Below, one piece after another: positions 31,600 through 42,179 of a DNA stretch of 64,000 bases (its first letter is position 1; each line of letters begins with the position of its first letter). This DNA is from Dromiciops gliroides (taxonomy: Eukaryota; Chordata; Mammalia; Microbiotheria; Microbiotheriidae). The position numbers were made by a program, and so were the translations under genes. The stretch lies in NCBI RefSeq assembly GCF_019393635.1, contig NC_057865.1, positions 299,738,385 through 299,802,384 on the forward strand, in the 5' to 3' direction. The notes under the pieces were generated by a model, which saw only the letters and a list, made by a program, of their open reading frames with translations, ran no database searches and was not told the DNA's origin.

Positions 31600-32145
31600 A
31601 AATGTAAGCTGCTACATTTTGTGTAAACCAAGAACTGGAAGCAATATAGATGTCCCTCAATTCAGACATAGCTAAAGAAATTGAGACATGAATATCATGA
31701 AATATTACTGTGTTTTAAGAAATAAATGTGATGAATTCAGAGAAGTATGGGAATACTTCTAGGAATAAGCATGAAATGGAAGAAGCAGAACCAAGGAAAC
31801 AATAGACACAATGACTGCAAAAATCTCAATGGTGAAAAAATAAACACCACAAAACAACAGAAATCGGATGTTGCCGAATTATGAACAAGTATGACATCAA
31901 AGAACAGATTTGAGGAGACATCTCTTCCACTCTATGTAGACATAAGGGGTCAACAGGTGACAGGTTGTGTTTAATGTAAGGGGTTTTTTTGATGCATCGA
32001 TAGATTTTGCTGATTTTTTCTTGTCTTTCTTCTAAATATATTATTTTTAAAGGAATGGATCTCTGGGAGAGGAAAGGATAGGCACAGGGAAATCAAGATA
32101 ATGTGAAAACAAAATGTCAATAAATTAAAATTTTAAAAGAGAACT
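31600..32145 (+). mobile_element. old L1 3' end, different subfamily
   Basis: 'aagaactggaagcaatatag', 'aaatattactgtgttttaag', 'tgaaatggaagaagcagaac' and an A-rich end at about 32130. Parallel to 56600-57095. Confidence 0.75.
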
Positions 32146-32183
32146 ATCACCTGCTATAATTACCCTCATGTCTATGTTTTTTG

Positions 32184-32514
32184 TTTGTTTTTTGGGGGGT
32201 GGGGCAATTGGGGCTAAGTGACTTGCCCAGGGTCTCACAGCTAGTAAGTGTCAAGTGTCTGAGGCTGGATTTGAATTCAGGTCGTCCTGACTCCAGGGCT
32301 GGAGCTCTATCCACTGTGCCACCTAGCTGCCCCCAAAGAATGTGTATGCTTATTCTTTTTTATTTTCTTTCTTTTTGTTATGGGGCAATGAGGGTTAAGT
32401 GACTTGCCCAGGGTCTCACAGCTAGTAAGTGTCAAGTGTCTGAGGCTGGATTTGAACTCAGGTCCTCCTGACTCCAGGGCTGGTGCCCTATCCACTACAC
32501 CACCTAGCTGCCTG
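32184..32514 (-). mobile_element. dimer of two WSINE1/MAR1-type SINEs
   Basis: Two minus-strand bodies in tandem (about 32197-32334 and 32380-32514) separated by about 20 bp plus a T-rich tail. The only clear duplication, catgtctatgttttttg, flanks the pair as a whole (about 32168 and 32515). Both halves share the unusual 'gggtctcacagctagt' and 'ctgactccagggctgg'. Confidence 0.92.
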
Positions 32515-32531
32515 CATGTCTATGTTTTTTG

Positions 32532-33229
32532 GAGATTGAGTCTGTACCCTAGCAGATTTCTTGGCTTCTTTCCCTCTACCTGATCCTTTCATGCCTCAAG
32601 AAAGGTGATATAATCTTTAGAAATTCACTTCCCTATTCTAATGATGGTGACTATATCACAGTCCCTGGTTTACCTGAGAAGCTTTCTTCTCCTTTATTAG
32701 GGTTTCCTCTTCTCTCATGTGCTCTTTTTTCCTTTCCTTTGTCCCTTGTTGTGTTCCAACATCTTGGTTGTCCATTTAACTCCTCTTTTCCTATAGCTTC
32801 TTCACTGGCTCTAGCTAGCCATCTTTTATTTAGCATCATCACCAGGAAGCTGGGGAGTCCCCAGGCTCTTGGTTTATAATTGACTTCCCTTTTTCCCACA
32901 AAATAGCTGGTTTCTGCCTAACATGGTTGAGGCTGAGCCAGTCAAGAGTCCTTGATAGCTTCACCCATCTATGTGATGTTCCTAAGTGTTCTTTTGATGG
33001 GACAGCACTTGTATGAAGAGGCCCTGAAAGTATTAACTGTCCAAGTTCTCTCACCCTTAGTGAGACCAAAAGATCCTGGATAGTTGGCTTCCTTCCTTCT
33101 GTTTCTCCTATGTGAGGTAGATGTCTTTAAGCTGGGAGTCTCTGGAAGGTAGCTTCATCCCTCCTTCCCAACTAGGAAGTTCCTTGAGGGATGAGAACAT
33201 TTTATCCCCTTGAGCTGGATGGATCTTCA
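32532..33229. other. no recognisable feature
   Basis: Frames on the minus strand at 32651-32899 and 32839-33069 have no recognised domain. No repeat recognised. Confidence 0.3.
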
Positions 33230-33510
33230 TATTTACAGTTGGATTGTATTTCCCACCTTCATGCCTTTGCACAGGTTGGCTGCCCTGCATGCTGGGAATG
33301 TTCTTTCTCTTCATTTCAGCCTCTATTCCAATGTCTGACCCTCTTCAATATTCAGCTCTAGTGTTGCCTCCTTTAGTATGCTCTTCTACAATCACCATGC
33401 ATGTTTTTGACGTATGGTGTGTACTTGTCTCTGAACATTTTCTATTTCTCTGTTGCAATGTAAACTCCCAAAGGTCAGGTACTCTTCCTTGTGTTTTTCT
33501 ATCCTGAGTG
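33230..33510 (+). mobile_element. L2 LINE 3' region
   Basis: 'ttgcacaggttggctgccct', 'ttcagctctagtgttgcctc', 'ttgcaatgtaaactcccaaa' follow L2 order. Confidence 0.68.
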
Positions 33511-33795
33511 TGCACAGGCTTCATAACCTAGGGGATAGAGATCTAGCTTTCTAATGTCCAGTCATGCCTCTTACAGTGGGCTCTTACCTTTAAGGTCATT
33601 GCTCTGAGCAATGCTCCAAGAGTATTCACTTCAGAGAAGGTATAAATCTGCACGAGGAAATAAAATTTCCTCACTAGGATTTCCATATGCTAAGGAAATC
33701 ACAGGTCAAGTAAAAAACAAATACAGGATTGATACCTGTTCTATGAACAGTTCTATCTGAGCTTAATTGGAAAAGATGAGATGAATGATAACAAT
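33511..33795. other. no recognisable feature
   Basis: Nothing recognised. Confidence 0.3.
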
Positions 33796-33905
33796 GATGA
33801 TGATCCCTGACATTTCATAGCACTTTGGGCATTCCTTAACATTTTGCAAACATTATTTCACCTCATCCTCATAATATCCCTGTGAATCAGTCCTCAGATG
33901 TCCTA
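33796..33905 (-). mobile_element. MIR-type SINE, antisense
   Basis: 'acattttgcaaacattattt' and 'cacctcatcctcataatatc'. Confidence 0.6.
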
Positions 33906-34239
33906 TTGTGATGTTGAGTTATTGGACAGCCCAATTTCAAAAGAGTCCGACTATGGAAGATTGGGAGGCATACTGAGACTTCTGTGTTTTCTGTGATGAC
34001 AGGTACAGGCCATGTGGTGTCAAAGGTCTCATCCACGATAAGTCTATGGGCAGAAAGGGAAGGGGGAGCTCATGGATTCTTACTCTCTCATAACTATTCT
34101 GAAGACAGTATTTGTGATGTTCTGAGAGATAATGAAATGGGGGCTGCTCTATACTGTGTCTCTCCAACCCAGTCAGGGCAGTGAAGAAAATTCAACTAGA
34201 ATCTATGAAAACCAAACAATTCTCTTAGGAAATGACATC
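33906..34239. other. no recognisable feature
   Basis: Nothing recognised. Confidence 0.3.
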
Positions 34240-34395
34240 AGAAAATGCTGGATTCGGCAGCAAAGGACTCACAATTGAATCTTTACTCTTCCCCTAATGA
34301 GTTATGTGACATTGGAAAAGTCCCTCACTTGGAAAATGAAGACATGGCCAACATGGCTTCCAAGGTCCCTTCTAGTTCATTAGCTATGATTTTAT
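34240..34395 (+). mobile_element. MIR CORE-SINE
   Basis: 'gagttatgtgacattggaaa', 'ccaaggtcccttctagttca'. Confidence 0.65.
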
Positions 34396-34579
34396 GGAAA
34401 TAGAACAGAAGAAAACAAGAAAGGGAAATAAAAACAAGAACTCATCCAGGGAAGATACTATTCTGGCCATACTAGAAGGTGTTGGGGTCATAGGTCTTGG
34501 AAGGAAACTGAAGATAGCATTGCTAGGCTACACATTTGGCTAAAGCAAAATTCAACCTCAGTCAGGGGTGAATTTAACA

Positions 34580-34990
34580 ACATGATACAATTTAAAAATG
34601 TTTATTATATACCTACTGTGTGCAAAACCTTGTTGTATGTGATGTAAACGGTTTTTGTTTGTTTGTTTTAAAGACACCCCTTGTCCTCATGGATCTCACA
34701 AACTAGAATGAGATTCAGAGAACCTTTATTACACAGTGAAGATGAGGGTATTGGATAGGAGCAAAGGGGACTGAGAAGCAAAGGCATATAAACTGGAAAA
34801 TCAAGGAAGGCTTCTTAGAGGGGGTGATTTTGGACTTAGGCTTTTAACAATTGATAGGGATTCAGGAGATTTTGCAAACAAATTTGTGGAGGTGGCATTC
34901 TTCAAGGATGGATGATGTGCTATGGAAGAGAGCCCTCCAGTTGGGTTGGGCCATAGCCTGGAATCTGAATTCTGATCAGGACCCTCTTTG
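34580..34990 (+). mobile_element. old dispersed repeat, longest copy
   Basis: 'atacctactgtgtgcaaaac', 'tgtcctcatggatctcacaa' and 'aatcaaggaaggcttcttag' continue the family seen at 17735, 23830 and 57115. A gttt tetranucleotide tract sits at about 34652-34668. Confidence 0.55.
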
Positions 34991-35520
34991 CCTAGGGGAT
35001 GGCTGCAGGAATGACTGATACAGAATTTGTGAAGGTGATATCTGATGGGAAAGCATTTGCTCAGATTCCTAGGGATTAGGTTTGTCTGGTGGGAGAAAAA
35101 AAATGTGGAGCAAACCAAAACAAAAGCCACCAAGCATCTCAGTGCATTTGGTTGGTCGATGGGTACTGAAGTGATGTGAGCTGCTGATGTTTGTCTCTCG
35201 CCAACCCCCTCCCCCAGGGGCCACGAGGTGCCAGTGGCTGGCAGGAAAAGAAATGGAAAGTATTTTAAACCTTGTCATCTGCAGTCAGCTTCCCTGATAA
35301 ATTTGTTCAGGCAAATATGATCGGCCATAAAAAATAGATATTCCCAGGCAGGTCTGGCTGCTAACAGTAGCTTGCTTTTTTCCTTTCCTCTAAGGCAGCA
35401 TGGCAGGACACTTTATTATCTTGGATTCTATAACAGCAAAACAGGACTTTGGGAGACCTGGCTCTCATCTTTGGAGGGAAGGAAGCACGCAGAATATTTA
35501 TCTAGTGAATGCATTTAGCC
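34991..35520. other. repeat-poor stretch
   Basis: No repeat recognised. The part 35265-35400 with 'ctgataaatttgttcaggca' and 'gatcggccataaaaaataga' is a weak candidate for conserved non-coding sequence. Confidence 0.3.
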
Positions 35521-35524
35521 CCTA

Positions 35525-35770
35525 TGTTTTCAGAGCACTGCATATATTTCAAAGTGCTTCCCTATCCTGCCTTTCACAGAACCTCTCTACAGGCAAGTTG
35601 GGGATGATACTTCCCTCCTCATTCATTCATTAGTTCATTCATTCATTCATTCATTCATTTTGCAGAATGGGAGGTGGAAGCTCAGAGAAAGGATGAGATA
35701 TGCTCAAGGTCTCTCAGCTTCATGGTGCCAATTCTGGCCCCATAAGAGTAAGACTCCATTCTTTTCTCAC
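35525..35770 (-). mobile_element. MIR-type SINE, antisense, with (ATTC)n
   Basis: 'agcactgcatatatttcaaa' at the left and 'gggaggtggaagctcagaga' further right; attc units at about 35622-35658 separate them. Confidence 0.55.
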
Positions 35771-35877
35771 CCATGGACTGTTCTACAGATGGGTTTTTTC
35801 CAGACAGTTTATTCTGGTCTCACTCATTAAGTAAGCCGACTTTAATTTTTGACCTTTTTCCTTTAAACAATGGTTGT

Positions 35878-36530
35878 TTCCCCGAAGAGATAATAAAAAA
35901 GGGAAAGGTCCCACATGTACAAAAATATTTATAGCTGCTCTTTTTCTGATGTTAAGGAATTGAAAATTGAGGGGATGCCCATCAATTGGGGAATGGCTGA
36001 ACAAGTTGTGGTACATTAATGTAATGGAATACTATTTTGCTGTGAGAAATGATGAGTAGGAGGATTTCAGAGAAACCTGGAAGGAATTACATGAACTGAT
36101 GCTGAGATGAGCAGACCCAGGAGAATATTGTACACAGTATCATCAACATTGTATGTTGATCAGCTGTGATGGACTTGAATCTTCTCAGCAATACAATGGT
36201 CCGAAATAGTTGCAAAGGTCATATGATAGAAAATGCTCTCTAAATCCAGTAAAAAAGAACTGGAATATAGATGCAGATTGAACCATACTATTTCTATTTT
36301 TATTTTTTGAGGTTTTTCCCTTTTGCTCTAGTTCTTCTTTCACAGCATGACTAATATAGAAATATGTTTAATGTGATTGTACATATATAACCTATATCAA
36401 ATTGCTTGCTGTCTTGGGGAGGGGGGAGGGAGGGAGAAAATTCTGAAACTAGAAATCTTATAAAAACAAATGTTGAAAACTATCTCTACATGTAACTAGA
36501 AAATAATAAAATGCTTTTATGATTAAAAAA
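35878..36530 (+). mobile_element. L1 LINE 3' end, same subfamily as 1-2085
   Basis: Follows 1413-2085 almost base by base: 'aagggaaaggtcccacatgt', 'gatgcccatcaattggggaa', 'gtaactagaaaataataaaa'. 5' truncated, as usual for L1. Ends in a mixed A/G tail near 36525-36545. Confidence 0.93.
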
Positions 36531-36764
36531 GAAGAAGAAAGAAATAGGTTAGACAGTATGCCCTGGAAGCTTCCTTCCACCTCAGAGATTCTTTTGGTCT
36601 GTGGTCACTTCTTCAAAAGATCCGTATTTTCATCAGTGTGGGTATTCACTCCATGCACATTGGTCCCAACCCTTCCAGCCAGTGGCTTCAGGAGTTGCTG
36701 GTGCCCAAATATCAGGTGATGGGCTCTTGAAATGGAGCCAAGCCTGGTTTTGCCTTTGCTTTGT

Positions 36765-36966
36765 CTGAGATAAGGATTGCTACCCCTGCTTTTTTTACTT
36801 CAGCTGAAGCATAACATATTCTACTCCAGCCCTTTACCTTTACTCTGTGTGTATCTCTCTGCTTCAAATGTGTTTCTTGTAAACAGCATATTGTAGGATT
36901 CTGGTTTTTAATACACTCTGCTATTCGCTTCCATTTGATGGCAGAGTTCATCTCATTCACATTCAC
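36765..36966 (-). pseudogene. L1 ORF2 endonuclease start (truncated fossil)
   Basis: About 67 codons of the N-terminal endonuclease domain. It reads MNVNEMNSAIKWKRIAECI, then NPTICCLQETHL with the catalytic glutamate of the QETH motif present, then VKGWSRICYASAEVKKAGV and AILISDK. This is the apurinic-type endonuclease that nicks target DNA for L1 insertion. Homology stops soon after ISDK near 36765, so the remaining endonuclease, all of the reverse transcriptase and the 3'UTR are absent. With 3' sequence missing it cannot be a simple reverse-transcription product; deletion, recombination or an early-ended transcript may explain it. Confidence 0.85.
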
Positions 36967-37504
36967 AGTTATTATTACTGTCTATTTCTCTCCATCCCTT
37001 TGTACTTTCCCCCCATTATTTCACCCTATTCCTCCTCGGCAGCATTTGCTTCTGACCCCTGCCTCCCCCAATCTGCCCTCCCTTTTATCAGCCCCTCTTT
37101 TTTCTTTGCCCTTTTACTTCCCTAAAGAATAAGCTAAATTTCTTTATCCAAATGAGTGTATACCTTATTCCCTCTTTGAACCAAATCTGATGAGAGTAAG
37201 GTTGAAACAAAGCTTACCCCTCCCTTCTTTCCCTCTATTGTAATAGGTTTTTGTGCCTCTCATATGATATAATTAACCCCATTCCACATCCCTTTTCCTC
37301 TTCTCCCCATATACTCATTTTTCACCCCTTAATTTTCTTTATATCATCACATCAAAGAAAATTTATATTTATACCCTCTATGTATACTTCCTCTGTCTGC
37401 CCAAGTAGGGATACAGTTCTCAAGAGTTATAAGTATTATCTTCCTGTGTAGGGATGTAAACAGTTTATCCTTATTGAATAACTTTTTTATTTCCCATGTT
37501 TAAA

Positions 37505-38540
37505 TTTTTAACCTTCTCTAGAATCTTGTATGTTAAGATCAAATTTTCTATTCAGTTCTGGTATTTTCATCAGGAAAGCTTGAAAGTCTCCAATTTCATT
37601 AAATGTCCATCTTTTCCCCTGAAAAAGAATCATCAGTATTGCTGGGTAGTTGATTCTTGGTTGCAATCCAAGCTCCTTTGCCTTCTGGAATATCATATTC
37701 CAAGCTCTGCAATGCTTTAATGTTGAAGCTGCCAGGTCCTGTGCAATCCCATGGTTCCATGATATTTAAATTGCTTCTTTCTGGGTGCTTGACATATTTT
37801 CTCCTTCACCTGATAATTCTGGAATTTGACTACAATATTCCTTGGAGTTTTCCTTTTGGGGTCTCTTTCAGGAGATGATTGGTGGATTCTTTCAATGATG
37901 ATTTTATTCTGATTCTACAATATTAGGGCAGTTCTCCTTGATAATTTCCTGGAATATGGTGTCTAGACTCTTTTTTTTCTGATCGTGGATTTCAGGTAGC
38001 CCAATAATTCTCAAATTGTCTCTCCTTCATCTATTTTCCAGGTCAGTTGTCTTTCCATTGAGTTAATTCACATTTTCTTCTATTTTTCATTCTTTTGATT
38101 CTCTTTGACGGACTCTTGTTGTCTCATGATGTCATTAGCTTCCATCTGTCCAATTAGAATTTTTAAGGCATTGTTTTCTTCAGTAAGCTTTTGCACCTCC
38201 TTTCCCATTTGGCCAAATGAATTTTTTTTTGTGGGGCAATGAGGGTTAAGTGACTTGCCCAAGGTCACACAGCTGGTAAGTGTCAAGTGTCTGAGGCTAG
38301 ATTTGAACTCAGGTCCTCCTGAATCCAGGGTCTGTGCTTTATCCATTGTGCCACCTAGCTGCCCCTCAATTTACTTTTTAAATCCTTTTTGAGCTCATCC
38401 AAGAAGGTTTTTTGGTCTTGAGACCTTGAGACTTTCCTCTTGAGGCTTCACATGTAGGCAGTTTGTGTTTGTGTTTAGCTCTTCCCTGTCAACACAGAAG
38501 CTATTAATGGTCAGAACCATCTTCTGTTTCTTATTCATAT
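37505..38540 (-). pseudogene. L1 ORF1 fossil (RNA-binding protein), split by a SINE
   Basis: ORF1p is the trimeric RNA-binding chaperone that packages L1 RNA. The N-terminal part begins around MNKKQKMVLTINSF (38538) and runs to DELKKDLKS, where a SINE (38222-38365) cuts it. The coiled coil resumes with FGQMGKEVQKLTEENNALK and stops at a premature stop after ENQKNEK. The RNA-binding part follows in other frames, with a SPPERDPKRKTPRNI-like stretch ('ctcctgaaagagaccccaaa' on the minus strand). The C-terminal domain is open at 37508-37696 and reads MIFQKAKELGLQPRINYP to DFQAFLMKIPELNRKFDL. Stops, frameshifts and the SINE make it non-functional. The assignment to ORF1 is firm because domain order and wording match the family. 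Confidence 0.82.
38222..38365 (-). mobile_element. WSINE1/MAR1-type SINE inside L1 ORF1
   Basis: Minus-strand copy ending acctagctgcccc. Same orientation as the host L1. The duplication is short or decayed (tgaattttt against tcaattta). Confidence 0.93.
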
Positions 38541-39117
38541 TGTTGATTATTTTTTTAAAGCTGAGGTCTGCTCCTGGGGCACAAGGGTCACTGACAAGGG
38601 TCACTATTTCAAGCTTCTTGTGCTGGGGGATAGGGGCTGTGTTGCTGGCTTTCTACTCTGAGGTCTCTGTGGATTGTGAATTCCTCACTGCCCTGGGCTT
38701 GTTCCCTGCACTTGCTCTAGGCAGTGCGATGGCCTGGCCCCATTGCTCCTGTACTGTGGGTGGCCCTTTCATCTGGTGCTGGTGGATCTCACAGCTGGCC
38801 TGCTGTGCCACCAGCTTGCTAAGCCAGGAAGAAGGGGCCTCAGTTGCTCCACTGTGGCCAAGAGCTTCCTGTTGACTTTCCCAGATGCCCTCCATGCTAC
38901 ACTGCACTGCACTTCACTGAGCTGTGCTACACTCCCATTTTGCCCAAGTGAGACTGACCTTTCCTGAAGTCTTCTAAATTATCTTAAGTTGGAGATTGTG
39001 TCTCTGTCTTTTTTGTAGTTTTTTTCTCTTTTCTGTAGTTTCAGAATCTGTTTAGAGGCTTGATTTAATGTTTTTTTGAGGGAACCTCAGAAGAGCTCAG
39101 GCAACTTGCTGGCTTCA

Positions 39118-39130
39118 CTCCACCATCTTG
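39118..39130 (-). promoter_or_regulatory. YY1-like motif at the L1 5' end
   Basis: Minus strand reads ccaagatggtgg within about 20 bp of the element start. The human L1 5'UTR has a YY1 site (caagatgg core) at the same place that sets the start of transcription. Inference by analogy. Confidence 0.55.
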
Positions 39131-39140
39131 GCTCTGCCTC

Positions 39141-39370
39141 TGTCCAACCTATTTCTGAGAAGAAATCTCTTCTAGATCTTACTTGACAAAATGATCATCC
39201 AGTCTTTATTTGAAGGTTTTTCATTATGTGGGACTCATTACCTGCTGAGGTAAATATTCAGTTTGGTGCCAAAAAGAATGTCCATCTTCCTGCACATCCA
39301 ATAGAAATTGGTTGCCCTATGCAACTCTTTATTACTAAATTCTACATGTTCTACTCAGGACAGAAATGAA
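39141..39370 (-). mobile_element. L3/CR1 LINE fragment, antisense
   Basis: 'atgatcatccagtctttatt', 'tgaaggtttttcattatgtg' and 'actcattacctgctgaggta' fit antisense L3/CR1. The L1 5' end abuts it. Confidence 0.6.
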
Positions 39371-40166
39371 AGGAGGAGAGAGCCTACAACATAGGGCCTG
39401 GGAGACGGTGGGTAAATGATGGCTTTTCAGCCCTCATTGCCATGCTCACCTTAAAGGCATTTTAGTAGAAGAATTAAAATGCTCTCCCCTCAGACACTCC
39501 ACAAAGCCAGGGAGAATTGATTTTTTAAAGTGAGTAATTCATAGATAACAGCCCTAAGCAACCAGCCTTTTGGATGCAAATCAGAAAGAAAGCCAGGCTC
39601 CAAATCCTCAGTCTTGTCTGGATGGAAACGGGACTGTGCATCTGTGGATCGATGGTAGACAGGAACAGCCCAGCCCTGCTGGAAATCATTGAGAGCAAGA
39701 TCACCAACTGCCTTTTCTCTGAGCATGCATTAAATACCTTCTGTGTACAGAAGTCTGCGCTGGGTTCTAGAAAATCTGCAAAGGCTGATAACATTGGGTC
39801 AGCTGTATACCCTATGTGTCAGCTTAATGGATCCAGCCAATGGACTGCCTCTGTTCTGAGTCTCAGCTAGGGAGCATGGGGAAAAGCTGTCAAATTAGCT
39901 GCTTATCAATCAGAGGATTTATGGAGGCAAAATGTCTCTTTTTGCCCACATGGTCACCCTTTTTTGGGGGAATGACTTATCTCTGGGATACCTGCATGGA
40001 ACTATCATCTTAGCCATAGCCAAACAGGAACTGCATGGGAACCATTCAGCGCTCTGCACCGGCTTGGCCACCTTAGGAGGGAGCTTAGATCCATCCATGA
40101 GCTTTTCACTTCTCTGTGAATCCTAAGCACTGTATACCAAGTGTTTAATTTAAAAACAAATGATGT
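39371..40166. other. repeat-poor stretch
   Basis: No repeat recognised over about 800 bp. The part 39525-39640 with 'tggatgcaaatcagaaagaa' carries an octamer-like atgcaaat. Frames here have no recognised domain. Confidence 0.35.
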
Positions 40167-40327
40167 GGGGCAGCTAGGTGGCACAGTGGGTAAAGCACTG
40201 GCCCTGGATTCAGGAAGATCTGAGTTCATATCTGGCCTCAGACACTTGAGACTTACTGGCTATGTGACCTTGGGCAAGTCATTTAACCCTCATGGCCCGG
40301 AAAACAAAAACAAATTAAAACAAAAAA
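40167..40327 (+). mobile_element. WSINE1/MAR1-type SINE
   Basis: Full-length body with tail of aaac units. Its left flank is also A-rich (taaaaacaaatgatg), so the duplication is hard to delimit. Confidence 0.94.
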
Positions 40328-40479
40328 TATTGGTTGACTTGCATACAGCCACCGATGGGGCATCATCAAGTAATAGTCCCTGGGAGCAGCTCCCAGGGGG
40401 TCTCCTGTAGCAAACCTTTCCTACTCCCCTTTGGCCATCAGTCTTTCTGTTTGCTCCCCAGAAGGTTGTGATGGAGCTT

Positions 40480-40600
40480 ATGCTGCTAATTTGTCTACAT
40501 GCTGTATCTCTCCTATTGAATATGAGTTCCCAGAGGGTGGGGACTGTGTCTTTTGTGCCAAAGGGGCCTCTAACATCTTGGACAAGGAGTAAAGAGTAAA
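40480..40600 (+). mobile_element. L2 LINE 3' end scrap
   Basis: 'attgaatatgagttcccaga' and 'gggtggggactgtgtctttt'. Confidence 0.5.
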
Positions 40601-40995
40601 GGAGTGCTGTGGGGATTGGATTGGATCACCCAGGGTGGGCAAACATCGGGAGAAGCTGACCAGCTGCAGCAAGAAAGAGCACTGTGAACCCTGGACTGGG
40701 CAAACAGGTTCAGGGAGCCAACACTGGCTAAGAGCCACAGTGATGCCAGCCTGAGAATCTATTTAGTAGCTCTAACCACTCTCTGCAGGCCAAGCAAATG
40801 AGACTCTGCTGACTGACACAGATGTGGCCCCTGCCCTCATGTATTTCACAGTGTGCTGCTAAACATACTTTCCATGATTTCATGAAAACTTCCTTGTTCT
40901 TCTTCTCTTGCAGACATCAAGCACTGCCCTCACCCACACCATTTGTATTCTGAGTAAATCCTGTCTCCAGAGTTACTGCAAAGGGAAACTCTAAT
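40601..40995. other. no recognisable feature
   Basis: Nothing recognised. Confidence 0.3.
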
Positions 40996-40997
40996 CC

Positions 40998-41525
40998 AGC
41001 AGTTCTCAAACTGTGATCCCTGGATCCCTGGGTGTCCCCAAGATCCATTCAGGGAATCCATGAGCTCAAAACAATTTTCATAATAATATGATGATATTAT
41101 TTGCCTCTTAAACTACACCTCCCATTCCCAACTGCTTATCTATGTGAGGCTGGATTTTCTTTGGATGCTTCAACCAAAACAACACATGATAACAATTTGA
41201 ATGCAGAAGCAGACACACAAGCCAGCTGTCTTCTCTTAAGCTAGATATTAGATTTACAAAAATATGTAAAGTAATGCCACTCTTTTCATTATTTTTGTTT
41301 GTTTTGGAAAATATTATTATTTTCATAAAACAGGTTATATTAACAATTGGTTTAGTGTTATTATTTAAAAATGAATTAATCATTATTTTAAAGGCCCCAG
41401 CTTCATTTCTAATAAAGCAGATGTTTATCACTATTAGCCACATGAACAAAAGGTCTTCGAAGGACCTTAAATGATTTTTCAAGTGTATAAAGGCATCTTG
41501 AGCCCAAAGAGTTTGGGAACTATTC
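40998..41525. mobile_element. fossil hAT-type DNA transposon (non-autonomous, Charlie-like)
   Basis: The ends are inverted repeats: cagcagttctcaaactgt at the left and, read on the other strand, gaatagttcccaaactctt at the right. Inside it has 'aatccatgagctcaaaacaa', 'agccagctgtcttctcttaa', 'acaaaaatatgtaaagtaat' and a long AT-rich part, a layout I recall from hAT elements shared by mammals. No transposase frame is seen (about 530 bp in all). Confidence 0.72.
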
Positions 41526-41544
41526 CATTTCCAGGTCAGGTTTG

Positions 41545-41690
41545 AGGGATGGAATCTTTAGAGTTCCAAAGGACCTTGGAGATCATTGAGTTCAATACCC
41601 TCACTTCACAGAAGAGAAAACTGAAGTCTACAGAGAAGTGACTTGTTCAAGGTCACAGATAATAAGTAGCTGAACTGGAGTTCAAGAAAT
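41545..41690 (-). mobile_element. MIR-type SINE, antisense
   Basis: 'ccaaaggaccttggagatca', 'gagaaaactgaagtctacag', 'cttgttcaaggtcacagata'. Confidence 0.68.
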
Positions 41691-41849
41691 TCCCCATCAT
41701 CCCCCAAACTTCCCTCACATTTGCATTGTGCCTCTATGATGTGATATCAAGCATCTCATCCCAAATGTGTAAAGAGCTAATTAATGAGGATGTATAATGA
41801 GATTCAGAGCCTAGAGCTCCCTCCTACTTCTCTTCTTGAGTTCCAAAGT

Positions 41850-42060
41850 CTTATGCTATAATCGAGAAGTCTCAAGATGAAAAGACCCTTTGATTCTTCA
41901 GCCCAACACATTACCTTTCCTGATTAGGAAGTTGAGGCAAAATGGAGGAAAAAGGCTTTCTTAAGGTTACAAGGTTATTTGTGAGAAGCAGAGCTTGGAC
42001 TCCACCTCCTATCAGTTGACTCCAAACCCAACACCTTCCCCACTGTGTGTGCTGCTGCCA
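41850..42060 (-). mobile_element. MIR-type SINE, antisense
   Basis: 'gattaggaagttgaggcaaa' and 'gagaagcagagcttggactc'. Old. Confidence 0.5.
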
Positions 42061-42179
42061 CTGCCTGGGATGGATGGGAATACTCTGCTCACCTCACCAC
42101 TTCCTGCTTCTCCATTTGGCCCTCCTGCCAACTGAATAAGACAACAAACAGCTCCATTCTTCATTCCCCAAACTAACGG

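Larger units (their letters stand above)
36765..39140 (-). mobile_element. L1 LINE 5' half: 5'UTR, ORF1, start of ORF2
   Basis: Minus-strand L1 that keeps its 5' end (plus strand ccaccatcttggctctgcct near 39119) and loses its 3' part beyond the start of ORF2 near 36765. This is the reverse of the usual 5' truncation. ORF1 lies at about 37505-38540 and the ORF2 start at about 36765-36966. The roughly 530-bp spacer between them is as I recall it from other marsupial L1s. Confidence 0.88.

Noticed and set aside
36970-37500. A foreign insert between L1 ORF1 and ORF2 (about 530 bp)
   Set aside because: The wording agrees with the long inter-ORF spacer I recall from other marsupial L1s, so it is probably a normal part of the element.
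38465-38875. 136-codon plus-strand frame with hydrophobic stretches
   Set aside because: It is antisense to the L1 5'UTR and start of ORF1; no domain recognised.
35878-39140. Twin-priming inverted L1
   Set aside because: The order is wrong: the inverted 5' piece lies beyond the A tail of the 3' piece instead of before it.
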